64,000 nucleotides of DNA from Oceaniglobus ichthyenteri (GCF_003057885.1 NZ_QAGK01000002.1:186001-250000), one strand, 5' to 3'; shown: positions 42,933 through 52,768, numbered from the stretch's first letter. Notes: a model not told the origin generated them from the sequence alone. Made by a program: numbers and translations.

Positions 42933-43777
42933 CGACAAAACCCGATCTTGCCCCCCTGCCCCGACAGCGGCCATCACTGACCCTGTGGTTCAGTTTTGGT
43001 GTGCTGGGCGCATTTGTGTTCATCGCGGTGTTCTCACCCTGGCTTGTGCCGTTCGATCCGACCGAATTTGTCACCGATCTGCCGTTTCAGGCCGGCAATG
43101 GCGCAAGCATTCTGGGCAGTGATTATCTGGGCCGCGATCTGTTTTCGCGGCTGATTGCGGGAACATCGCTGACCCTGCTTATGGGGCTTGGGGCGACGTT
43201 GCTGGCGCATCTGGTGGGTGACACGCTGGGCATGCTTGTGGCGCTGCGCGGTGGATGGCTTGACGTGGTGCTGTGCCGGATTGTTGATGTTGCGCTGTCC
43301 TTGCCCAAGATCATCGTCGGTCTGGTGGTGGTTGCCGCGCTGGGATCATCCATCACCACGTTGGTTGTCGTGACCGGCCTGATCTATTCGGCCAGCGTGT
43401 TTCGCGTGGCGCGCGCGCTGGGGCGTGATCTTGTCGGACAGGATTTCATGCGCGTGGCCCGAATGCGCGGTGAGGGGCCGGTGTGGTTGTTATTTGGTGA
43501 AATGCTGCCCCATGTGGTGCGCCCTCTTGCCGCCGATTTCGCAATCAGGATGAGCTTTGCAATCCTGTTCATGAGCAGCCTCAGCTTTCTGGGCTTGGGC
43601 GTACAGCCACCGCTGGCCGACTGGGGCGCATTGGTGCGTGAAAACCTGCAGGGGTTGGGCGGCGGGTCGCTTGCTCCGATATACCCCGCTTTGGCAATCG
43701 CATTGGTATCCATCGCCCTGAACCTGTTTGTCGATGTGTTGGGCGAACGCAATGACGCGGCGGAGCTTTCGAAATGA
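42929..43777 (+). CDS. ABC transporter permease (DppC type)
   Basis: A 282-residue permease with six spans and the DppC features: an N-terminal cytoplasmic segment before the first span, LGSDYLGRDLFSRLIAG (about 68-84, the invariant GTDxxGRD-type block with Ser for Thr) and the ATPase-contact loop FMRVARMRGEGPVWLLFGEML. Overlaps both neighbours by four bases. Confidence 0.93.
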   Translation: MTTKPDLAPLPRQRPSLTLWFSFGVLGAFVFIAVFSPWLVPFDPTEFVTDLPFQAGNGASILGSDYLGRDLFSRLIAGTSLTLLMGLGATLLAHLVGDTLGMLVALRGGWLDVVLCRIVDVALSLPKIIVGLVVVAALGSSITTLVVVTGLIYSASVFRVARALGRDLVGQDFMRVARMRGEGPVWLLFGEMLPHVVRPLAADFAIRMSFAILFMSSLSFLGLGVQPPLADWGALVRENLQGLGGGSLAPIYPALAIALVSIALNLFVDVLGERNDAAELSK

Positions 43778-45408
43778 CACAAAACCCCGTTCTTGAATTT
43801 GACCGGTTGGTCATTGCCCAAACGTCGGGCGGAAAATCCATTCTGAACGACATATCCCTGTCCGTCGCCAAAGGTGAGGTTTTGGCGCTGATCGGAGAAT
43901 CTGGATCGGGCAAAACATCCCTTGCGCTCAGCGCGCTGGGCCGTATCCGCCCGGGCCTGATGGTGCGCCACGGCAATGTGCGTCTGGCGGGCCTTGATAT
44001 GATCCGCGCCACCGAACAGGAATTGCGCCACCGGCGCGGCAAAAGCATCAGCTATATCGCCCAGAGTGCCGCGATGTCGTTCAATCAGCGGATGCGCCTT
44101 GACCGGCAGGTGACAGAACCCGCCGCCGTGCACGGGGCCATGCCGGCCATGGCGGCAATCAAACGGGCCCATGCGCTGTATGCCTCGCTTGGGCTGCCTG
44201 ATCCGGGCCAGATCGGCGCGCGCTTTCCCCACGAAGTGTCGGGTGGGCAATTGCAACGCTTCATGATCGCGATGGGGCTGCTTCTTGATCCTGATCTGGT
44301 GGTCTGTGACGAACCGACCAGTGCATTGGACGTGACCACCCAGATCGAAGTCTTGCGCGCGCTCAAGACCGGCATCCGCGAAAACGGCACTGCGGCGCTG
44401 TTTGTCAGTCACGATCTGGCCGTTGTGGCCCAGGTGGCCGACCGTATCGCGGTGCTGAAACGGGGCGATCTGATCGAATGTGCCAGCACAACCGAGATTC
44501 TTGAAAACCCGCAGCACGACTATACCCGCGAATTGATCAGGGCCTGTCAGCGCTGGCCGGTTACCGCACGTGATCTTGTCGCCAAAAAGCCCCCGGCAGC
44601 CGCCGAAGGCGCGATTGAGGCGCGCGGTATCGTGGCCGGCTATGGCAGCGTGACCAACAACAAACCCAAGATCGAAATCCTCAAGGGCGTGTCGCTGAAT
44701 GTGGCGCGGGGCCGGGTCGTGGCCATCATTGGTGAATCGGGATCAGGCAAAAGCACGCTGGCGCGGGTGATTGCGGGGCTGCACGCCCCGGCGGCGGGCA
44801 CGATCACCCTGTCGGGCAAGACCCTTGCAGATCGCGGCAGCGGGCGCACCCGCGATGAAATGCGCCGCATTCAGATGGTGTTTCAATCGGCCGATACCGC
44901 ACTGAATGCAAAGCACAGTGTCGGGCGGATACTGGGCCGCGTTCTGGATTTCTTTGGCGATAAATCCCCCGGGCGCATTGCCGAGCTTTTGGAAATGGTA
45001 AACCTGCCCGCCGAATATGCGCGCCGCAAACCCAGCCAGCTTTCGGGGGGTGAAAAACAGCGCGTCAATCTGGCCCGTGCTTTGGCCGCCCGGCCCGAGG
45101 TTTTGATCTGTGATGAAATCACCTCGGCGCTTGATACCGTTGTTGCCGCCTCGATCATTCGACTGGTCGAAGATCTGCGCGACCGGCTTGACCTTGCCAT
45201 TCTGTTCATCAGTCACGACATGGCCACCGTTGCCGCGCTGGCCGATCAGGTTGTCGTGCTGAAACAGGGCGTCGTGGTTGAAAACGGCGCCGCACCGGAT
45301 GTTTTGCTGCGCCCTCAGGCCGATTATACGCGGCTCTTGCTGGGGTCGGTGCCTGAATTGCGTATCGGATGGCTTGAGGATACCGCACCGGGTGCGCCTG
45401 CCTTGTGA
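43774..45408 (+). CDS. Fused double ATPase of the oligopeptide-type importer (DppD-DppF)
   Basis: A 544-residue protein with two complete ABC domains. First: Walker A GESGSGKTS (about 46-54), signature VSGGQLQRFMIAM, Walker [13 protein letters not shown], switch VSHDLA. Second: Walker A GESGSGKST (about 320-328), signature LSGGEKQRVNLARAL, Walker B VLICDEITSALD (Ile for Pro after Glu), switch ISHDMA. The usual separate DppD and DppF subunits are thus joined, as in YejF/GsiA-type proteins. It energises the two preceding permeases. The first half lacks the C-terminal cysteine cluster of some OppD proteins. Confidence 0.94.
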   Translation: MTQNPVLEFDRLVIAQTSGGKSILNDISLSVAKGEVLALIGESGSGKTSLALSALGRIRPGLMVRHGNVRLAGLDMIRATEQELRHRRGKSISYIAQSAAMSFNQRMRLDRQVTEPAAVHGAMPAMAAIKRAHALYASLGLPDPGQIGARFPHEVSGGQLQRFMIAMGLLLDPDLVVCDEPTSALDVTTQIEVLRALKTGIRENGTAALFVSHDLAVVAQVADRIAVLKRGDLIECASTTEILENPQHDYTRELIRACQRWPVTARDLVAKKPPAAAEGAIEARGIVAGYGSVTNNKPKIEILKGVSLNVARGRVVAIIGESGSGKSTLARVIAGLHAPAAGTITLSGKTLADRGSGRTRDEMRRIQMVFQSADTALNAKHSVGRILGRVLDFFGDKSPGRIAELLEMVNLPAEYARRKPSQLSGGEKQRVNLARALAARPEVLICDEITSALDTVVAASIIRLVEDLRDRLDLAILFISHDMATVAALADQVVVLKQGVVVENGAAPDVLLRPQADYTRLLLGSVPELRIGWLEDTAPGAPAL

Positions 45409-45446
45409 TCCGAAAACTGCGATGACATATTTTTGGGAGTCCTGCC

Positions 45447-47012
45447 TTGAGTAAAAATCTATCCGCAATCGATGGTCAGACATTCGATGTTGTCGTGATC
45501 GGTGGCGGCGCCACCGGGGCCAGCGCCACACAAAACCTTGCGGCACAGGGATATAACACCCTGCTGGTGGACAAGGGCGATTTCGGCAGCGGCACATCCA
45601 GCCGGTCAAGCCGTCTTTTGTATTGCGGGTTGGCGCATCTTTCCCCGGATTATCCAATCTGGAAATTCCTGATCCATCCCCGCGATCTTTTTCGACGGTT
45701 GTGGATGGCGGGTCTGGCGATGAAATGTCGCGCGCAACTGGTTGAAACCATGCCCGAACGCCTTTTGGCCCATACATTCTTTTTCCCGATCTATCGCGGC
45801 GGGCAATATCCCGGCTGGAAGGTCGATCTGGGATTTCGCGCGCTTGAAACACTGGGCCGGTTTCGGGTCAGCCTGAAATACCGCAGGCTGGGCGTGAAAA
45901 AGGCCGCCGAGCAATACGGCATGGCAAAACTGCTGGCCGCACGCGAAGATCTGACCAGTCTCGCGGTGTATCGCGAATACCAATACAACTGGCCCGAACG
46001 GATCTGCGTTGATACCGTTCTGGATGCCGAACGGATTGGCGCACAGATTCAGAACTATGCCAAGGTGACAAAGCTTGAACAAACCGATGGTGAGGGTTGG
46101 AAAATCCGGCTGGAAGATGCGTTGGTGCCCGGATCAGATGCCACCGTTCAGGCGCGCATGGTCGTCAACAGCGCCGGCCCCTGGGTCGACCGCGTCAACG
46201 CGGTGTCTGGCCATGAAACGCGCAAGCACTTGGTGGGCATCAAAGGCGTGAACATCGTGGTGCGCCTGCCCGACGGGTGCGAGGGGCAAGGATTGGAAAC
46301 GATCAGCAGCATAGATCAGCCGTTTTATTGCATGCCTTGGGGAAAATACCATTTCTTCGGCCCAACCGAAACGGTGTTTGAGGGCGATCCCGATGACGCC
46401 CGCGTTCTGCCCGAAGAGGTGGATTTCATCCTTGATCAGGCAAACCGGCTGTTTCCCACGCTGAAACTGACACAGGCGGATGTGGTCTATTCGTGGTGTG
46501 GCGTACGCCCCCGCACATCCAGCGCCGCCACCGATGGGATCAAGGCCCTGACGATGCACGAAATGTCCGACGAAGGCATGCCCGGTATGGTGGCCCTGAC
46601 CGGTGTGCCGATCATGAACCACCGCCACGCCGGGTCTATCGTGGCGGGCCGCGTCGGCCAGTCATTGAAACCCACCCGCCCGGCCACGCCACTGTCACAT
46701 GCGGCAAAGCTGTTTCCCGACAATCAGAACTCGCCGCCTCTTGATCCGGAAAACCCCCATGTGAAAATGGCCGATCTGCGCCATGCCGCGCGCCATGAAC
46801 GTGTGCGCACCCTGAGCGATCTTTTGTTCCGGCGCACCGATATCGGCTGGACCCCGGCGATGGGACTGGGCGCGGCACGGCGTGCGGCATCCGAAGTGGC
46901 CGATATCCTGGACTGGGATGAGGCGCGCATCAACCGCGAAGTCGCGCAATATGAAACCTTCGTGCGCGACAATTTCAACCCCGTACCCCCATCCGAAAAG
47001 GCCGAGAAATGA
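45447..47012 (+). CDS. FAD-dependent oxidoreductase of the GlpD family
   Basis: A 521-residue flavoprotein resembling aerobic glycerol-3-phosphate dehydrogenase: FAD-binding VVVIGGGATGASATQNLAAQ (about 15-34), then DKGDFGSGTSSRSSRLLYCGL, matching the TSS/GGLRYL block of GlpD, and later VNSAGPWVDRV. Initiates at TTG with GGGAG seven bases before. In GlpD the arginine and tyrosine of the substrate site contact the phosphate; I cannot confirm these, and the operon setting (peptide-type importer, second flavoprotein) makes another substrate quite possible. Membrane association is typical of the family. Overlaps the next oxidoreductase gene by four bases. Confidence 0.8.
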   Translation: MSKNLSAIDGQTFDVVVIGGGATGASATQNLAAQGYNTLLVDKGDFGSGTSSRSSRLLYCGLAHLSPDYPIWKFLIHPRDLFRRLWMAGLAMKCRAQLVETMPERLLAHTFFFPIYRGGQYPGWKVDLGFRALETLGRFRVSLKYRRLGVKKAAEQYGMAKLLAAREDLTSLAVYREYQYNWPERICVDTVLDAERIGAQIQNYAKVTKLEQTDGEGWKIRLEDALVPGSDATVQARMVVNSAGPWVDRVNAVSGHETRKHLVGIKGVNIVVRLPDGCEGQGLETISSIDQPFYCMPWGKYHFFGPTETVFEGDPDDARVLPEEVDFILDQANRLFPTLKLTQADVVYSWCGVRPRTSSAATDGIKALTMHEMSDEGMPGMVALTGVPIMNHRHAGSIVAGRVGQSLKPTRPATPLSHAAKLFPDNQNSPPLDPENPHVKMADLRHAARHERVRTLSDLLFRRTDIGWTPAMGLGAARRAASEVADILDWDEARINREVAQYETFVRDNFNPVPPSEKAEK

Positions 47013-48337
47013 CTGCTGCGCCGCCCGCCCGGACGGGCGATGATATCTTTCATCCTGATTTCCAACAGCGCCCGTTCTGGTGGGATGATGCCCCCCCCGA
47101 TGATGGCAATACGCCATTGCCACCGCGCGTGGATGTGGCGATTGTCGGCAGCGGATATTGCGGCCTTTCGGCGGGGCTGGAATTGGCCCGGGCCGGTCTG
47201 CGGATTGCCGTTCTTGACTCCGGTCAGATCGGCGAAGGCGCCAGCACCCGCAATGGCGGCATGGTCAGCGGCGGTTTGAAACTGCCGGAAAAAATGCGCC
47301 GGAAAATGGGGCCCGAACGGTTTGAGCGTGTCATGCAGGAAGCCGCCAAATCATTCTATTATCTCGAGAATTTCCTTGAGAAGGAAAAATTCGATGCGCA
47401 ATATGTCCGCTGCGGGCGCTTTACCGGTGCGCATTCCCCCGGTGCCTATCACCGGTTAGAGGCCCAGGCCGACAGCATTCATCGCAACACGGGTTTTGCC
47501 ACCAACATGGTGCCCAAACAGGCCCAGCATCAGGAAATCGGCGGTGATTTCTATCACGGCGGCATGGTCGTGGCGGAAAGTGGCGGATTGAACCCAGCCC
47601 GCTATCATCGTGCGCTGCGCCAAGCGTTCATTGATGCAGGTGGCACATTGCATGGCCATTCAGAGGTGAAAAACATCGCCCGTTCCGCTGGCGGGTTCAC
47701 ATTGCAAACCTCAGCCGGAGATATGCAGGCCGATCAGGTTTTTGTTGCGACAAATGGCTATAGCGGGCCGGTTTGGCCGTGGCTTCGCCGCCGGATCATT
47801 CCTATTGCCAGCTATGTCATTGCAACCGAGGAATTGTCACCGGATCTGATCAGCACCCTGAACCCCAAGGCGCGGATGCTGGTCGATACAAAGCGCATTT
47901 TGTATTATTTTCGCCAATCCCCCGATGGGCGCCGCATTATATTTGGCGGACGGGCCAGTTTTCGAAACTCAAGCGAGAAAACATCGGCAAAATCGCTGCA
48001 CCGCTTCATGTGCGATGTCTGGCCACAGTTGGGGCAAACCCGCATTACCCATGCCTGGAAAGGCAATGTCGGGTTTTCCTTTGATATGTTGCCGCATATG
48101 GGCAGCCATGACGGGATACATTTTGCAGGCAGTTACCAAGGCACCGGCGTGGCCATGGCCACCTATCTGGGCCATCAATCCGCGCTGAAAATGCTGGGCC
48201 GTGATCAGGCACCATCGGTTTTTGGCGAATTGCGGTTTCCCGACAATCCGCTTTATCACGGCACGCCGTGGTTTTTGCCAATTGTCGGAAATTATTACCG
48301 CGCGCGCGACCGGTTCGAACGCTGGACCGGGCGCTAA
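47009..48337 (+). CDS. FAD-dependent amine/amino-acid oxidoreductase (DAO family, PuuB-like)
   Basis: A 442-residue protein of the D-amino-acid-oxidase fold. After about 35 residues, rich in Trp and Pro (RPFWWDDAPPDD), comes the dinucleotide motif VDVAIVGSGYCGLSAGLELARAG, then GEGASTRNGGMVSGGLKL, as in gamma-glutamylputrescine oxidase and related enzymes, and a C-terminal HFAGSYQGTGVAMATYLG FAD-binding block. It likely oxidises a secondary amine brought in by the importer. Last gene of the operon; ATGA overlap with the GlpD-like gene. Sixty-six bases beyond lies the end of the convergent carboxynorspermidine dehydrogenase gene. Confidence 0.85.
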   Translation: MTAAPPARTGDDIFHPDFQQRPFWWDDAPPDDGNTPLPPRVDVAIVGSGYCGLSAGLELARAGLRIAVLDSGQIGEGASTRNGGMVSGGLKLPEKMRRKMGPERFERVMQEAAKSFYYLENFLEKEKFDAQYVRCGRFTGAHSPGAYHRLEAQADSIHRNTGFATNMVPKQAQHQEIGGDFYHGGMVVAESGGLNPARYHRALRQAFIDAGGTLHGHSEVKNIARSAGGFTLQTSAGDMQADQVFVATNGYSGPVWPWLRRRIIPIASYVIATEELSPDLISTLNPKARMLVDTKRILYYFRQSPDGRRIIFGGRASFRNSSEKTSAKSLHRFMCDVWPQLGQTRITHAWKGNVGFSFDMLPHMGSHDGIHFAGSYQGTGVAMATYLGHQSALKMLGRDQAPSVFGELRFPDNPLYHGTPWFLPIVGNYYRARDRFERWTGR

Positions 48338-48354
48338 CGGGTCTGTGATTGCCG

Positions 48355-48391
48355 GCGGGCCGCGCGGTGTTTCATCATCGCATCGGCCCGC
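48355..48391. terminator. Weak hairpin between convergent genes
   Basis: GCGGGCCG and CGGCCCGC pair perfectly over 8 bp around a 21-base loop. No T-run follows. It may help end transcripts from either side. Confidence 0.3.
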
Positions 48392-48403
48392 CCCAGAGCG
48401 GGA

Positions 48404-49645
48404 TCAGGCCCGATGCCATTCCCGGTCACCATCAGTGTCTTTCACGCGGGTCGGCAGACCGATAGTGTCCAACACCGTGAACAACGGCTTTGGATCAAGC
48501 TCTTCAACGTTCAGCATTTTTCCGTGATCATAGGTGCCATCGGCAATCAGCAAGGCCACCGCAACCGGCGGCACACCGGCGGTATAGGAAATGCCCTGAC
48601 TTCCCACCTCTTGATACGCGTCCTCATGATCGGCCACGTTATAGACGAACACTTCGACATCCTGTCCGTCTTTTTTGCCTTTCACCAGATCACCGATACA
48701 GGTCTTGCCCGTATAATCCGGCGCCAATGTCGAGGGGTCCGGCAACACCGCTTTCACAACCTTCAATGGCACAACCTCAAGACCTTCGGCAGTGACCACC
48801 GGTTGTTCCGACAACAGACCCAGATTTTGAAGAACGGTAAAGACGTTGATGTAATGATCGCCAAACCCCATCCAGAACCGCACGTCGGCTTCGGGATAGT
48901 TGGCGGCCAGCGAATGCACCTCGTCATGGCCTGACAGATACGCCTTTTGTTTGCCGACCACGGGCAAATCCCATTCCCGGCCCACTTCGAACATCTTGTT
49001 TTCCTGCCACGCCCCCTGCTGCCAACTGTAAACGGTGCCGGTAAATTCGCGAAAGTTGATTTCAGGATCGAAATTGGTCGAGAAATATTTGCCATGGCTG
49101 CCGGCATTGATATCGACGATGTCGATGGATGTGACCTCGTCCATGAATTCATCCACCGCAAAGCGCGCAAACGCGTTGACCATGCCCGGATCAAACCCCG
49201 CCCCCAGAATCGCGGTCACGCCTGCCTTGGCGCAATCATCGCGCCGCTTCCATTCGTAATTCGCGTACCATGGCGGAGTTTCGCAAATCTTGGCCGGATC
49301 TTCGTGAATGGCCGTGTCGATATAGGCGGCACCCGTGCGAATACAGGCCTCAAGCACTGTCATGTTCACAAAGGGTGATCCCACATTGATCACGATTTGC
49401 GCAGCTGTGTCGCGCAACAGCTTTTCAACCGCGTCGCTGTCCATTGCATCAACGCTATGGGCCTTGAATATCCCGTCCTGTTTCATCGCCGCCTTGTCAT
49501 GGACGCTTTGAATGATCGCTTCGCATTTTGAAACCGTGCGGCTGGCGATATGCAGGTCACCCAGCCTGTCATTGTTCTGCGCACATTTATGCGCCACGAC
49601 CTGGGCGACGCCGCCCGCTCCGATGATAAGGACATTGCGTTTCAT
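48404..49645 (-). CDS. Carboxynorspermidine/carboxyspermidine dehydrogenase
   Basis: A 413-residue protein of the saccharopine dehydrogenase fold. NADPH-binding VLIIGAGGVAQVVAHKCAQN (5-24), IASRTVSKCEAI, YIDTAIHEDPAKICETPPWYANYEW and ILGAGFDPGMVNAFARFA are typical of the enzyme that reductively condenses aspartate semialdehyde with putrescine or diaminopropane. The start at 49645 gives the usual N-terminus; the open frame extends 22 codons upstream. Its partner, the decarboxylase, lies 31 bases upstream on the same strand, so both steps of the alternative spermidine route are encoded together. Confidence 0.93.
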   Translation of the reverse strand: MKRNVLIIGAGGVAQVVAHKCAQNNDRLGDLHIASRTVSKCEAIIQSVHDKAAMKQDGIFKAHSVDAMDSDAVEKLLRDTAAQIVINVGSPFVNMTVLEACIRTGAAYIDTAIHEDPAKICETPPWYANYEWKRRDDCAKAGVTAILGAGFDPGMVNAFARFAVDEFMDEVTSIDIVDINAGSHGKYFSTNFDPEINFREFTGTVYSWQQGAWQENKMFEVGREWDLPVVGKQKAYLSGHDEVHSLAANYPEADVRFWMGFGDHYINVFTVLQNLGLLSEQPVVTAEGLEVVPLKVVKAVLPDPSTLAPDYTGKTCIGDLVKGKKDGQDVEVFVYNVADHEDAYQEVGSQGISYTAGVPPVAVALLIADGTYDHGKMLNVEELDPKPLFTVLDTIGLPTRVKDTDGDREWHRA

Positions 49646-49676
49646 GTATTCAAGAGACCTCGTGTGTTTGACAGTG

Positions 49677-50771
49677 TCAGGAAAGCGCGGATTTGAAATC
49701 CGCATAGTCAAATTCGCGCACCTCGGTGATGGTGCCGTCCAGTTCGCGAATGGCGATGCCGGGCATTTTCACCCCGTTGAACCAGTTCTTCTTCACCATG
49801 GTATAGCCGGCCGCGTCCTGAAACGAAATCCGGTCGCCCGATTTTAACGGGGCGTCAAACCTGAACTCGCCAAAGATGTCACCGGCAAGGCAGGATTTGC
49901 CGCAAATCATCCATTCATGCGCACCGGTGTCGGGGGTGATTTTCGCCGGTTCGCGATAAATCAGCAGATCCAGCATATGCGCCTCGATCGAACTGTCGAC
50001 GATGGCCAGATTTTTGCCGTTATAAAGCGTATCCAGAACCGTCACCTCAAGTGTGGCGGCACCGGTGATCGCGGCCTCGCCCGGTTCAAGATATACCTGC
50101 ACGCCGAAATCATCACCAAACCGCCGCAGCCGCGCCGCCAATCGCTCCAACGGATAATCCGCACCGGTAAAGTGGATACCGCCCCCAAGGCTGATCCAGT
50201 TCATTTTATGCAATGTGTCGCCAAACCGGGTTTCGATCATCGTCAGCATTTCATCGAAGCGGTCGAAATCGTCATTTTCGCAGTTGTTGTGAAACATCAG
50301 GCCGGTGATCCGGTCGGCCACGGCGGCAATCTGTTTGGGGTCATGTTCGCCCAGACGGCTGAACGGGCGGGCCGGGTCGGCCAGATCGAACTCTGAGGTT
50401 GAGACACCGGGATTCACCCGCAAGCCGCGCACGTGGCCTTGGGATGCGGCATCAAACCTGTTCAACTGGCCGATAGAGTTGAAGATAACCTTGTCGCAAT
50501 TGGCCAACACTTCGGCAATTTCATGATCGGCATAAGCCACGGAATAGGCATGGGTTTCGCCCCCGAACTTTTCATAGCCCAATTTGACCTCGTAAAGTGA
50601 CGAAGAGGTCGAGCCATCCATATAGTCCGCCATGATGTCAAACACCGACCATGTGGCGAAACATTTCAATGCCAACAGTGATTTGGCCCCCGATGCCGTG
50701 CGCAGCCAGGCAATTTTTTCCAGGTTCACCAGAAGGCGTGACTTGTCGATCAGATAAAAAGGGGTGTGCAA
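49677..50771 (-). CDS. nspC: Carboxynorspermidine decarboxylase
   Basis: A 364-residue PLP enzyme of the alanine-racemase fold group (fold III). PLP Lys in LLALKCFATWSVF (about residue 36); SSSLYEVKLGYEKFGGETHAYSV; HNNCENDDFDRF with the histidine loop; LGGGIHFTGADYP; LEPGEAA; CGKSCLAGDIFGEF, carrying the active-site Cys. It removes the carboxyl group to give spermidine (or norspermidine). I start it at a TTG (50771), where GAGAGGA lies at good distance and the N-terminus HTPFYLIDKSRL matches the family; the ATG 21 codons upstream has no such support. Confidence 0.92.
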   Translation of the reverse strand: MHTPFYLIDKSRLLVNLEKIAWLRTASGAKSLLALKCFATWSVFDIMADYMDGSTSSSLYEVKLGYEKFGGETHAYSVAYADHEIAEVLANCDKVIFNSIGQLNRFDAASQGHVRGLRVNPGVSTSEFDLADPARPFSRLGEHDPKQIAAVADRITGLMFHNNCENDDFDRFDEMLTMIETRFGDTLHKMNWISLGGGIHFTGADYPLERLAARLRRFGDDFGVQVYLEPGEAAITGAATLEVTVLDTLYNGKNLAIVDSSIEAHMLDLLIYREPAKITPDTGAHEWMICGKSCLAGDIFGEFRFDAPLKSGDRISFQDAAGYTMVKKNWFNGVKMPGIAIRELDGTITEVREFDYADFKSALS

Positions 50772-50991
50772 GGAAAAATCCTCTCGGTGGGCCGATGGCG
50801 ATGGTTGGAAAAACTGAAGACCCACTATGACCAATTACCCCGGCCAATGCAATTCATGCACAGCGGCCCAAGCGGCGGAATTGGCAGCACTTTTGGTCAC
50901 ACCCCTTCACGTTAATGCGAAAGGCGCCCGTCCCGTGCGCCCTTGGGCACGGCAACGGGTCCTGTGCGAAATTGCGCTGACCGGTCCCGCC

Positions 50992-52320
50992 TTAGGCGGC
51001 GATGGCCCGGTTTATTGCGCCAGAAAGCTTGCCAACCAGTTCGCCGATCTGATCATCGGTGATGATGAACGGCGGCGCCAGCAGCACGTGATCGCCCTGT
51101 TGCCCGTCAATCGTGCCCGACATCGGATAACAGATCAGACCGGCGGCAAATGCCTCTTTCTTGATCCGCGCGGCGATGCCCCGGCCGGGATCGAACGGCG
51201 CTTTGGTTTCGCGGTCGGCAACCAACTCAACACCCCGAAAAAGACCGCGGCCGCGAATATCCCCGACATGGGCATGTTGGCCAAATTCATCCTGAAGCGC
51301 AGTTTGCAGTTTCAAACCTTGCGCCTGTACCCGGCTTAAAAGATCGCGGTCCAATATTTCGCCAAGCACGGCATTGGCCGCCGTCGCGGCAAGAGCGTGG
51401 CCCATATAGGTATGGCCGTGCTGGAAAAACCCCGATCCGGCCGCGATAGCGTCATAAATTGCGGCGCTGGTCAGCAAGGCGCCAATCGGTTGATACCCGG
51501 CACCCAGCCCCTTTGCGATGGTCACCATATCCGGCGCGACCCCGTCTTCGAGACAGGCAAACATATGGCCCGTCCGCCCCATGCCGCACATCACCTCATC
51601 AAGGATCAGTAAAACGCCGTGCCGGTCACAAATCTCGCGGATCCGGCGCAGATATCCGGGCACGGCGGGCACCGCGCCGCTGGTGGCGCCCACCACCGGT
51701 TCGGCGATGAACGCCATCACGGTTTCAGGCCCCAGACGCAGGATTTCGGTCTCAAGTTCGTTTGCAACCCGCAAACCATAGGTTTCGGGCGATTCACCAT
51801 CGTGGCGATCACGGTATTCGTAACAAGGGCTGATGTGGCTTGTGTCGGCCAACAGCGGCGCAAACTGCGCCCGGCGCCATGCATTGCCCCCGGCCGCAAG
51901 CGCGCCCAAAGTATTGCCATGATAGCTTTGACGCCGCGCGATCACGCGGTGGCGTTCGGGTTGACCGATTTCCAGAAAATACTGCCGCGCCAGTTTCAAT
52001 GACGCCTCAACCGCCTCTGATCCGCCCGACACCAGATAGACCCGGTCAATCCCTTCGGGCGCGTTTTCGATCAAACGATCGGCCAGACGTTCGGCGGGTT
52101 CAGAGGTGAAAAAACCGGTATGGGCGAAGGCAAACTGGTCAATCTGCCCATGCAGCGCGGCGCGCACGGCAGCGTTGGAATGGCCAAGGCACGACACCGC
52201 CGCCCCCCCCGATCCATCCAGATAGCGTTTGCCATCGGCATCGATCAGATAGCACCCATCGCCCGCCACAGCAGTGGGCAACGCCCCCTTGGTCGAGCGT
52301 CCGAAAATATGTCCAGCCAT
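50992..52320 (-). CDS. Class III aminotransferase, possible diaminobutyrate transaminase of ectoine degradation
   Basis: A 442-residue omega-aminotransferase with YLVSGGSEAVEASLKLARQY (PLP phosphate region), RRQSYHGNTLGALA, LILDEVMCGMGRTG with the cofactor Asp, and the PLP lysine in TIAKGLGAGYQPIGA (about 270). It is five bases after the universal stress protein gene, so it is the last gene of the TRAP operon. Ectoine breakdown needs a class III transaminase for 2,4-diaminobutyrate, and doeA/doeB lie 10 kb away; this gene would fit. That role is inferred from context; substrate specificity in class III enzymes is not readable from these motifs. Confidence 0.85.
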   Translation of the reverse strand: MAGHIFGRSTKGALPTAVAGDGCYLIDADGKRYLDGSGGAAVSCLGHSNAAVRAALHGQIDQFAFAHTGFFTSEPAERLADRLIENAPEGIDRVYLVSGGSEAVEASLKLARQYFLEIGQPERHRVIARRQSYHGNTLGALAAGGNAWRRAQFAPLLADTSHISPCYEYRDRHDGESPETYGLRVANELETEILRLGPETVMAFIAEPVVGATSGAVPAVPGYLRRIREICDRHGVLLILDEVMCGMGRTGHMFACLEDGVAPDMVTIAKGLGAGYQPIGALLTSAAIYDAIAAGSGFFQHGHTYMGHALAATAANAVLGEILDRDLLSRVQAQGLKLQTALQDEFGQHAHVGDIRGRGLFRGVELVADRETKAPFDPGRGIAARIKKEAFAAGLICYPMSGTIDGQQGDHVLLAPPFIITDDQIGELVGKLSGAINRAIAA

Positions 52321-52325
52321 GACTT

Positions 52326-52757
52326 TTAAGACCTTATAACAAGCACGGAAACGGGCGAACGACGCACAATACGGTCGGCGTTCGACCCCACCAGAAATTC
52401 GCGCACACGGTCAGGACGGTGTGACGCCATGACCACCAGATCACAACCGGTCTGTTCGATCACTTGCAGAACCTTGCGATGGATTTTGCCAAACGCAAGA
52501 TGCTGTTTGACCTTGATATCGCTTGGAACATGCTCTTCCACCAGTTTATCGAGCGCCTTGCTCGCTGCCTCAACGGCCAGCTTTTCGTAATTGCTGGGGA
52601 AAAAGCCATCAACCAGGGGCGTGCCCATATCCGGCACCACCGACATGACATGCAATCGCCCGCCCGAGGTGCGGATCAGTTCAATCGCCGCTGGCAGCGC
52701 CTTTTCCCAGGATTCCTTGGTGTTCAGATCAAGGGTCAGAAGAACCGTATTGAACAT
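52326..52757 (-). CDS. Universal stress protein (UspA family)
   Basis: A 143-residue USP with the ATP-binding type C-terminal loop VMASHRPDRVREFLVGSNADRIVRRSPVSVLVIR; the G-2x-G-9x-G(S/T)N pattern appears in altered form (ASHRPDRVREFLVGSNA). Strong GGAGAG before the ATG. It is 11 bases after the large TRAP permease gene. Usp genes next to TRAP transporters are known from TeaABC-TeaD of Halomonas, where TeaD binds ATP and tunes transport of ectoine; a similar regulatory job is likely here. Confidence 0.92.
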   Translation of the reverse strand: MFNTVLLTLDLNTKESWEKALPAAIELIRTSGGRLHVMSVVPDMGTPLVDGFFPSNYEKLAVEAASKALDKLVEEHVPSDIKVKQHLAFGKIHRKVLQVIEQTGCDLVVMASHRPDRVREFLVGSNADRIVRRSPVSVLVIRS

Positions 52758-52768
52758 CTTCTCTCTCC

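Noticed and set aside
45447-47012. Calling the gene glpD
   Set aside because: Family resemblance is clear, but the operon has no glycerol genes and the substrate residues cannot be confirmed.
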